This document shows, one piece after another, positions 15,101 to 20,096 of a stretch of DNA of 22,428 nt. Source of the stretch: an uncultured Blautia sp. (GTDB lineage Bacteria; Bacillota_A; Clostridia; Lachnospirales; Lachnospiraceae); assembly GCA_905209435.1 (NCBI GenBank), contig CAJLTE010000050.1, positions 1 through 22,428 of the forward strand. Direction: 5' to 3'. A program made the position numbers and the translations under genes. The notes below the pieces were generated by a model that saw only the letters and a program-made list of their open reading frames with translations, did not search any database and was not told the DNA's origin. Each line of letters starts with the position of its first letter. The stretch's first letter is position 1.

Positions 15101-16398
15101 GATCTGGTCCTGTATATGAATGGCAGGCTCCTTACGAAAATATCTCATCAGCATCATATGGCTCTTTCACACCTGCACTCAAAGTAAATGAAATCATTTT
15201 TATCCCTGAGCGAAAGAACGCCCTGGATAATCAGGTAATCAAGCAGGCAGTTATAGATTACGGTGCAGTATCCGCATCCTATCTTTCCGCTGATGAATAT
15301 TACTCCAATGATCAGACTTCCTTCTATCTTCCCGACAACTACGACGCAGGAAGGGCACCTGCGGGTTCTGCTCCTGTCGTATCCACACAACATGCCATCG
15401 CTATTGTAGGATGGGATGATGATTATGCAAAAGAAAACTTTCCGGTCCAGCCGGCTGGCAACGGTGCCTTTCTCTGCAAAAACAGCTGGGGAAAAGATTT
15501 CGCGGACAATGGGTATTTTTATATTTCCTATTACGACGGTTTTCTGGGCATGCAGGAGTTCTCCATGGCATTCGGAAAGGTTTCTGATGATAAGACCTAT
15601 AGCCGAATTTATCAGTACGACCCTTTAGGCGCTACCACTGCTTTCGGCTATAATGATGAGCTGTACTGTGCCAATGTTTTCCCTGAAAACGGACAAAAAT
15701 TAGCCAGGAAAGAGCAGCTTGGTTCTGTCTCTTTCTATACCTATGATAATAATTATAACTATGAAATTTATATTGTTTCTTCCTTTAAAAATCAGAACTC
15801 CTTTCAGAAGCTTCCATCTCCTGCAGCTTCAGGAAACTGCCGCTATGCCGGATATCATACAGTAAATTTTGCCAAACCTGTAACTTTAAAAGCAGGCACC
15901 CGCTTTGCTGTGGTCATAAAATTATGGAGCAGTACAGGTGCAAAAACGTATTTCGAAGCCCCTCTGAACGGCACCAGTTCCCGGGCCACTGCTTCTGACG
16001 GAGAAAGTTATATCAGCCATCATGGGGATATATGGACAGATTTTAACACTTATCTGCCGAACACAAATGTCTGTATCAAAGCATTCACCAACGGTAAAAT
16101 TACGGAAAATGTTCCTGCCGCCGGTTCAGACGGTAAAGATATTTCCAGTGAAATCTACTCCGCTGAGGAACTGAAAGAACGTGGATTTCTCCTTAATCCT
16201 GCTTATGAAGACGAAGGTTCAGATATGATTTCCTCTGTAACCACCGGAAATGCACCTTCAGCCTCTGCCGCAGCACTTCCTGCTGCCTATGACTTGCGTC
16301 AGAATGGCCGTGTATCCCCTGTAAAAAATCAGGGCAGTCAGGGGTTATGCTGGACATTCTCCACTTACGCTTCGCTTGAGAGCTTTCTTCTTTCATAG
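12127..16398 (+). CDS. Large secreted LRR-Fn3 protein with circularly permuted papain-like (C1) peptidase
   Basis: A 1423-residue exported protein. The ATG at 12127 is chosen over an in-frame ATG at 12088 because AAGGAGG precedes it by 9 bases and a signal peptide follows (KKKK, hydrophobic core, TPWAFS). Order: acidic linker; EF-hand loop DTDHDGLLSDEE (120-131); leucine-rich repeats of the LxxLDCSxNxLxxLDLS type (~140-415 and ~470-570); three Fn3-like domains (~657-945); peptidase core (952-1145); lectin-like beta domain (~1146-1325); linker; C-terminal segment 1384-1423. The core has GGSFSMAAAYLTRGSGPV, the catalytic His in HAIAIVGWDD (H1089) and Asn in KNSWG (N1119), but no catalytic Cys before them. 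The missing start of the domain, AYDLRQNGRVSPVKNQG then GLCWTFS, is at the C-terminus (oxyanion Q1402, nucleophile C1408), and the chain ends 15 residues later. There is no LPXTG anchor. All catalytic residues are present, so an active protease is plausible; the substrate is unknown. Confidence 0.88.
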   Translation: MKKKKFLAFTLCSLLTLTSIQTPWAFSDEAPDDPAFSDGITSDETAYGTDISDIPASENSSDILAPDFSSGGSDDSNISSDRGSFQAAPARKPSENSIPITADSGFADSVFRKWISENLDTDHDGLLSDEEISVCTKITIPSMSVDSLEGIEYFYNLETLDCSGNELLFLDVSANTVLKSLNCSHNNLLNLDLSSCKKLKNLDISFNSCGSNSSISLPKHPSVEKLNISSVALDDFDFSRFSKLKELDCSNCNLLALKPASMPSLEKLICSGNLLDTLNLRRLSSLKDLDCSSNSIQTLKLPNTEALNTLYCQNNLLTKLDLSGFSSLKKLNCSGNKLLEPDLRSCPLEELICNDNVIRTPREFYDLSQFASPKDITVIENGLIDTSYQLTAINKLNPVKIRRKFTSAGTEQYGTQIIYIGYLLENDFQSSALFHQMQEKYPLTDDHMLSREYLKEVSSLSFDEGFPLFPSDLTYFTGLKSLRCTNLPQITELDLSRNPELTELICMGTGILSLDLTSNTRLESVQLCNNNLSSLNITGLTSLISLDCRFNSLISVDTTGCTVLKDTRFFPQHTCTVNADQAGKISFGQLGNFHQQLDTPAAILAGNELLYTPGDDFFTLLHPAGTMTEASFSILDTNTWEILGTCQMTINIKSGTPVTPAKPTLEKIKSSHKVTITWKKIKKVSGYRILRKEKNKSGASWKAIATVSPSRTSYTDSTGLIKKSYLYTVQSYTFQNGKKVYSKYNTKDLTGTAKLKRPTVKKPKKDVVINLVWDEVPGADGYRIYRRKKGTSKWTKLEDIEFSGLYYTDETAVPKTIYDYAVRPYRKLGSKISLGDYSSTGYVCQTAIPKVSLTSVIEQDGGVTVKWKHQVYVTGYFIYRADSSSSKYYKISNIPNSPDAEKYYKYYEPVPFGSVNPLYKVRAYILIGKKYYYGPYSRSLALNPYSDNPNAHDFSEFHMGYQLSNSSSSTGFDRNYDDGGSFSMAAAYLTRGSGPVYEWQAPYENISSASYGSFTPALKVNEIIFIPERKNALDNQVIKQAVIDYGAVSASYLSADEYYSNDQTSFYLPDNYDAGRAPAGSAPVVSTQHAIAIVGWDDDYAKENFPVQPAGNGAFLCKNSWGKDFADNGYFYISYYDGFLGMQEFSMAFGKVSDDKTYSRIYQYDPLGATTAFGYNDELYCANVFPENGQKLARKEQLGSVSFYTYDNNYNYEIYIVSSFKNQNSFQKLPSPAASGNCRYAGYHTVNFAKPVTLKAGTRFAVVIKLWSSTGAKTYFEAPLNGTSSRATASDGESYISHHGDIWTDFNTYLPNTNVCIKAFTNGKITENVPAAGSDGKDISSEIYSAEELKERGFLLNPAYEDEGSDMISSVTTGNAPSASAAALPAAYDLRQNGRVSPVKNQGSQGLCWTFSTYASLESFLLS

Positions 16399-16468
16399 AA
16401 TATAATGTTTGTTATTGTTCATGCTTCACTATTCCAAACCATATACCACAATACAGCACCTGTTTTGC

Positions 16469-16497
16469 TTGACATCCTCATTTATTCTGTGCACAAT
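16469..16497 (+). promoter_or_regulatory. Promoter of the DUF6062 gene
   Basis: A perfect -35 TTGACA (16469-16474), a 17-base spacer and CACAAT (16492-16497) form a good sigma-A promoter. The gene is thus likely expressed independently of the peptidase, for which I see no clear terminator in 16399-16468. Confidence 0.65.
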
Positions 16498-16532
16498 GAA
16501 AGAAGCAGAAACTATGATTGGAGCTTACAAAG

Positions 16533-17297
16533 ATGAAAGAAAAGTTATATACCATTCCGCTTAATGACGCAGTAAATGCTGATGATGAATGTCCCTTCTG
16601 TTTTATTGAACGGGAACTGGAGCAGAATTCGCTGGATTTCGTGCTTGGAAACAGTTCTTCTTATATGGAAAGTGATATTCGAGATCAGACAGATAAAGCA
16701 GGATTCTGTAAAGTACATATGAAGAAGATGTTTGATTATGGGAATACACTTGGGAATGCGCTGATTCTTCAGACACATTATCATAAGCTTCGCGAAGAAA
16801 TGGCAAGGCAATTTGGTTCTTTTACACCTGGAAAGTCTTCAATTCTGGGACGATTTCGCCGTTCAGATTCCCAAACAGAGAAGAATTCCATTGCAACATG
16901 GGCTGCTTCTAAAGACTGCAGCTGTTTTATCTGTCAGAATATTGAAGATACGTTTGCACGATATGTAGAGACTTTTTTCTGGTTATACCGACAGGACAAT
17001 GAATTTAAGAACAAAATTCTGAACGGTAAGGGATTTTGTCTGCATCACTTTGGAGTTCTCTGCGACAATGCAGATAAATATCTGAATGATAAAGAAAAAG
17101 CTGAGTTTTATCCTGCTGTATTTAAGCTGATGGATGAGAACTTCCAGCGTATAGAAGAAGATCTGATATGGCTGTCAGATAAATTCGATTACAGAAATAA
17201 AGATGCAGACTGGAAAAATTCCAAAGATGCACTGCAGCGCGGGATGCAGAAACTTCGCAGCGGATATCCTGCAGATCCGATATATAAAACTAAATAA
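16533..17297 (+). CDS. DUF6062 family protein with two Cys3His modules
   Basis: A 254-residue soluble protein I recognise as DUF6062, a Clostridia family of unknown function. The ATG at 16533 is preferred over the TTG at 16518: GGAG lies 9 bases upstream, and MKEKLYTIPLNDA is the expected family start. The sequence contains an internal duplication of a metal-ligand pattern: C20-x2-C23, 35 residues, GFC59-x2-H62; then C131-x2-C134, 34 residues, GFC169-x2-H172. Each set would suit a zinc or other metal. The C-terminal ~70 residues look helical. It has its own promoter (16469-16497) and a terminator (17337-17390), so it seems a single-gene unit. Confidence 0.83.
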   Translation: MKEKLYTIPLNDAVNADDECPFCFIERELEQNSLDFVLGNSSSYMESDIRDQTDKAGFCKVHMKKMFDYGNTLGNALILQTHYHKLREEMARQFGSFTPGKSSILGRFRRSDSQTEKNSIATWAASKDCSCFICQNIEDTFARYVETFFWLYRQDNEFKNKILNGKGFCLHHFGVLCDNADKYLNDKEKAEFYPAVFKLMDENFQRIEEDLIWLSDKFDYRNKDADWKNSKDALQRGMQKLRSGYPADPIYKTK

Positions 17298-17336
17298 ATT
17301 TACTTATAACTGTAACTTAAAACAGTACCCCAAAAT

Positions 17337-17390
17337 AAAAAATTCTCTCTTACTTCTAAGATCATGCTTATTTGTAAGAGAGAATTTTTT
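17337..17390. terminator. Terminator between DUF6062 and fabV
   Basis: Perfect 17-base complementary arms at 17337-17353 and 17374-17390, with A6 at the left end and T6 at the right, so it can work for both convergent genes. It starts 40 bases after the DUF6062 stop. Confidence 0.88.
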
Positions 17391-17424
17391 ACAATAATTG
17401 AATCAAAATTTAACCAAATCAAAC

Positions 17425-17459
17425 AAGTAGCGAAGCGGATGATTTTATCCGCTTGACAG
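17425..17459 (+). repeat. Dispersed hairpin repeat, copy B
   Basis: Starts AAGTAGCGAA, then a hairpin with AAGCGGAT (17433-17440) pairing ATCCGCTT (17447-17454), ending ACAG. It aligns along its whole length with the minus-strand copy at 592-628. It lies in the convergent gap between DUF6062 and fabV. Confidence 0.6.
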
Positions 17460-17508
17460 TTAAAACTAACAACGAATGCAAAATAAATTTCTTAATAGTT
17501 AGCTTTAA
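17460..17508 (-). terminator. Weak hairpin just downstream of fabV
   Basis: TTAAAACTAAC (17460-17470) and GTTAGCTTTAA (17498-17508) pair over 11 bases with one G-U on the minus strand and a 27-base loop. It lies 7 bases after the fabV stop but has no T-tract, so its role as terminator is doubtful. Confidence 0.25.
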
Positions 17509-17515
17509 TACAAAA

Positions 17516-18700
17516 TCACATCACAATACCATCAATTTCTACATCAGCGTCCACGTCCTGAGTATAGTCGATATCTTCATAGCGGAATCCGAACATATGG
17601 TAGAAATCTTCCCAGTAGCCGTCAATGTCACAATATTCCTTTACGTTATCTGTAGTAACTGCTTTCCAGCATTTCTTTACTTCTTCCTGAATCTCAGGTG
17701 TCAGTTCATAGTCATCCATTCGGATGAAGCCATTCTCATCTGTCTGAAAGCCTGTCGGGGTATAAAGTTTCTGAGTGAAAAGTCTGGCAATCTGCTGAAT
17801 GCAGTTTTCGTGAGTTCCAGCTTTTTTCATTACTTTATAGAGGATTGCGAAATACAGTGGTACAACCGGGATTGCTGCGCTTGCCTGAGTTACAAGACCC
17901 TTATTTACTGAGATTACTGCACGGACATCCGGATGTGCGTGGTTGATTTCGGACATGGTTTTCTGTAAATGCTGTTTAGCAGTTCCGATGGTTCCATGGT
18001 AGTAAATTGGATAAGTAAGTTCCGGTCCGATATAAGAATATGCTACTGTAACTGCATTCTCAGTCAGAACATCCGCTGCTTTCAGCGCATCGATCCAGTC
18101 TGCCCAGTCTTCGCCGCCCATGACTTTTACTGTGCTTAAAACTTCTTCTTCCGTAGCTGGTCCTACTGTTTTCTCTGTGATCTCGTTGTTTCGCAGATCC
18201 AGACTCTTCTCTGTGAAAGCTTCACCTGTGGTCTTCAGACAGGAGGACCAGGTCTTTCCGTCAGCATCTGTACGTCTTGGCGCTGCCAGACTATAAACTA
18301 CCAAATCTACTTTTCCCAGATCTTTTTTTATCAGTTCGATTGCTTTGTCTTTGATTTCTTTTGAAAAAGCATCTCCGTTAATGGTCTTGGCATAAGCACC
18401 TTTTTCTGCTGCCAGACGATGGAATTCTGCTGTGTTGTACCATCCCGGTGTTGCTGTTCTTTTGCCGTTTGCCTGGCGTTCAAACATGATTCCCAGTGTA
18501 TCTGCACCGCAGTTTTCCAGAGCACAGATTCGAGATGCAAGACCATAGCCTGTGGAACATCCAATGATCAGTGCTTTCTTTGTTCCGTTTACTGTTCCCT
18601 GCTTACAGGCGTAAGCTGCCTGATTGCGTACACTTTCTGCGCATCCCTGTGGATGTGCGGTTGTGCAGATATATTCTCTTACTTTTGGTTCGATGATCAT
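17516..18700 (-). CDS. fabV: Trans-2-enoyl-CoA/ACP reductase (NADH), FabV/TER family
   Basis: A 394-residue NADH-dependent reductase that saturates the 2,3 double bond of enoyl-ACP or enoyl-CoA, the last step of each fatty acid elongation cycle. The N-terminal nucleotide-binding motif is GCSTGYGLASR (47-57), followed by FERQ (73-76), whose acidic residue fits NADH preference. The single-domain FabV catalytic pattern Y-x8-K is present as Y233 to K242 in YYHGTIGTAK, with YSLAAPRR (136-143) and YSYIGPELTYPIYY before it. The length matches the ~400-residue family. The ATG at 18698-18700 has AAGGAG 8 bases upstream. It stands alone, with its own promoter carrying a palindromic operator (18812-18834). 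FabV and crotonyl-CoA-reducing TER cannot be separated by sequence here. Confidence 0.94.
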   Translation of the reverse strand: MIIEPKVREYICTTAHPQGCAESVRNQAAYACKQGTVNGTKKALIIGCSTGYGLASRICALENCGADTLGIMFERQANGKRTATPGWYNTAEFHRLAAEKGAYAKTINGDAFSKEIKDKAIELIKKDLGKVDLVVYSLAAPRRTDADGKTWSSCLKTTGEAFTEKSLDLRNNEITEKTVGPATEEEVLSTVKVMGGEDWADWIDALKAADVLTENAVTVAYSYIGPELTYPIYYHGTIGTAKQHLQKTMSEINHAHPDVRAVISVNKGLVTQASAAIPVVPLYFAILYKVMKKAGTHENCIQQIARLFTQKLYTPTGFQTDENGFIRMDDYELTPEIQEEVKKCWKAVTTDNVKEYCDIDGYWEDFYHMFGFRYEDIDYTQDVDADVEIDGIVM

Positions 18701-18750
18701 GACTTCTTCTCCTTGAGTTTATTTCTTTAACTAATATTGGGGGCTGATAT

Positions 18751-18782
18751 TTTTATTAAAGATACTTCTGTCTTTAATAAAA
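18751..18782. other. Inverted repeat in the fabV leader
   Basis: Arms TTTTATTAAAGA (18751-18762) and TCTTTAATAAAA (18771-18782) are perfectly complementary over 12 bases with an 8-base loop. It lies in the fabV leader between the predicted start (~18825) and the start codon. It could be an RNA hairpin or a second protein-binding site. The 306-base gap 18701-19006 holds only this, the operator/promoter, a direct repeat AAAATATAGCTTT (18779-18791 and 18864-18876), the dut hairpin, and an unassigned 8-bp palindrome at 18933-18953. Confidence 0.5.
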
Positions 18783-18811
18783 TATAGCTTTATTTAATTC
18801 TACGAATTGCA

Positions 18812-18834
18812 AATATTTTGAATCTCAAAATATT
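18812..18834. promoter_or_regulatory. FabT-like palindromic operator of fabV
   Basis: AATATTTTGA (18812-18821), ATC, TCAAAATATT (18825-18834) is a perfect 10-3-10 palindrome. Its core TTTGA-N3-TCAAA is the form I associate with FabT, the MarR-family repressor of fatty acid synthesis genes in Firmicutes. It overlaps the -10 box and covers the predicted transcription start, so binding should repress. The identity of the repressor is inferred; no fabT gene is in this window. Confidence 0.6.
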
Positions 18835-18860
18835 ATAGCAGAGAAAAAGTAGAACGTAAA
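18832..18860 (-). promoter_or_regulatory. fabV promoter
   Basis: On the minus strand TTTACG (18855-18860), a 17-base spacer and a consensus TATAAT (18832-18837). The predicted start is near 18825, giving a leader of about 125 bases. Confidence 0.65.
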
Positions 18861-18896
18861 GTGAAAATATAGCTTTCCTTCTATGTTCTACCTTTT
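18844..18896 (-). terminator. Possible dut terminator overlapping the fabV promoter
   Basis: On the minus strand AAAGGTAGAAC pairs with GTTCTACTTTT (arms 18885-18896 and 18844-18855, one G-U pair) and a T-run forms the end of the second arm. The fabV -35 box lies in the loop. It is about 110 bases beyond the dut stop, and the loop is long (29 bases), so confidence is limited. Confidence 0.4.
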
Positions 18897-19006
18897 TTAC
18901 ACTCTGTTTTTGATTTCGTTTATGTTATTTGTGAAATATGTCTTTCATATTTCCTGTAACATTTCAGATATAATTGGATTCATCCGAACACTATACCTGT
19001 TTCTTA

Positions 19007-19519
19007 TTATTTCGCAGTAGTGCTTCCGAATCCTCCATTACGGATTTCAGTAGCATCATCATCTACTGTAATTCCATATTCTACAAAAATCCCCTGCATA
19101 AATCCTGTATCTGCCGGAATAGTCAGGGTTTTGTTTTCGTTGGAATCATTTGTAATCTTTGCAAAAATATGTCCTTCATTGTCTGAGTAGAAATAATCGC
19201 TGTCAATGATGCCAACGGTATTGTTAAGCTGAAGACGATACTTAAATCCCAGACCACTTCTCGGATAACATTTCAGTACCCATTCCGGCTGCATTTCTAC
19301 CCGGATTCCTGTCGGGATCTTCACTGTTTCTCCTGGTTTCAGAGTAAATTCTGCAGGTGCAAAGAAATCATATCCTGCACTTCCTGCTGTTGCTCTCTTT
19401 GGCAGACGGATAGCTTCATATACTTTCTCTGCTTCTTCCTGAGACTGTGCAAAGGTATCGATCCAGTCTGCTGTGAAGCGTTCTTTACTTACTTTATGGA
19501 ATTTTGCGATTCGTTTCAT
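19007..19519 (-). CDS. dut: dUTP diphosphatase (dUTPase)
   Basis: A 170-residue trimeric-type dUTPase that hydrolyses dUTP to dUMP, keeping uracil out of DNA and feeding thymidylate synthesis. All five family motifs are visible: I SAGYDFFAP (47-55, D51), II PRSGLGFKY (86-94), III VGIIDSDY (102-109, D106), IV TGFMQGIF (138-144) and V RNGGFGSTT (160-168). Motif III is followed by a short insertion (FYSDNEGHIF) where many homologues have RGEI. There is an N-terminal extension of about 40 residues before the core. The ATG at 19517-19519 is chosen since AGAGG lies 8 bases upstream and the family core follows; the frame stays open further upstream into nrdG, but without family similarity. It follows nrdG after 82 bases containing a hairpin. 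Confidence 0.92.
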   Translation of the reverse strand: MKRIAKFHKVSKERFTADWIDTFAQSQEEAEKVYEAIRLPKRATAGSAGYDFFAPAEFTLKPGETVKIPTGIRVEMQPEWVLKCYPRSGLGFKYRLQLNNTVGIIDSDYFYSDNEGHIFAKITNDSNENKTLTIPADTGFMQGIFVEYGITVDDDATEIRNGGFGSTTAK

Positions 19520-19552
19520 CTGTTTTTCCTCTCTTTTCATACATATACAAAA

Positions 19553-19593
19553 CAGACAGTTCAGGTACACCTGAAGCATACTTGAACTGCCTG
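19553..19593 (-). terminator. Hairpin between nrdG and dut
   Basis: The 15-base arms at 19553-19567 and 19579-19593 are complementary apart from one G-U and one mismatch on either strand. On the minus strand TTTTG follows, a weak T-tract. It may partly terminate pnp-nrdG transcripts before dut or stabilise the 3' end. Confidence 0.5.
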
Positions 19594-19601
19594 TACATTT
19601 T

Positions 19602-20090
19602 TTATTTATGCAATACGACTTTTCCTTCATGAAGAGTTTTGGGAACATCGATCACTCTCTGATTGCTGGAACCTTTCCATTTCAGGGAAAGTTCTTTCTT
19701 GTCCACCTCAAATTCACCGTCTACGCAGACATCCAGATAACGCACAATCTCTTCTTTGCAGATCTCCTCCCAGAGGAAACCTGTATAAAGCCAGATTGTT
19801 TTACCAGGATATCTCTTTCTGATCTCCTTCGCAAAGGCTGTTACCTCAGTGATATTTGCCGGGTGCAGTGGATCTCCACCTGAAAAGGTAATTCCGCTCA
19901 CATAATCCTTATCCAGTTCCGCAAAAATCTCCTTGCGTTCTGCCTCACCGAAAGGCAGTCCGCCGTTTGGATCCCAGGTGACAGGATTCTGGCACTCCGG
20001 ACAGCAGTGATTGCATCCTGCCACCCAGAGCACTACACGAAGTCCGTCGCCATTAAGCATATCGTCCTTGGTAATATTGTGATATCTCAT
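19602..20090 (-). CDS. nrdG: Anaerobic ribonucleoside-triphosphate reductase activating protein
   Basis: A 162-residue radical SAM enzyme. It uses a 4Fe-4S cluster and S-adenosylmethionine to place a glycyl radical on NrdD, the oxygen-sensitive class III ribonucleotide reductase, allowing dNTP synthesis without oxygen. The N-terminus MRYHNITKDDMLNGDGLR is typical. The cluster motif C26-x3-C30-x2-C33 lies in VAGCNHCCPECQNP, followed by TWDPNGGLPF and the SAM-binding FSGGDPLHP (69-77). The length is normal. It starts 6 bases after the pnp stop with no strong ribosome site of its own, which suggests translational coupling to pnp. Its partner nrdD is not in the window, an unusual position since nrdG commonly follows nrdD. 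Confidence 0.95.
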   Translation of the reverse strand: MRYHNITKDDMLNGDGLRVVLWVAGCNHCCPECQNPVTWDPNGGLPFGEAERKEIFAELDKDYVSGITFSGGDPLHPANITEVTAFAKEIRKRYPGKTIWLYTGFLWEEICKEEIVRYLDVCVDGEFEVDKKELSLKWKGSSNQRVIDVPKTLHEGKVVLHK

Positions 20091-20096
20091 AATTTT

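Noticed and set aside
16399..16468. Continuation of the peptidase beyond its stop (frameshift or stop read-through explaining the C-terminal Cys segment)
   Set aside because: Translation after the TAG shows nothing like the expected DFSEFHMGY block in the continuing frame, so the protein really ends after the Cys segment.
19520..19648. Extension of the dut frame into nrdG
   Set aside because: The added residues have no dUTPase similarity and overlap nrdG; a good ribosome site precedes the ATG at 19519.
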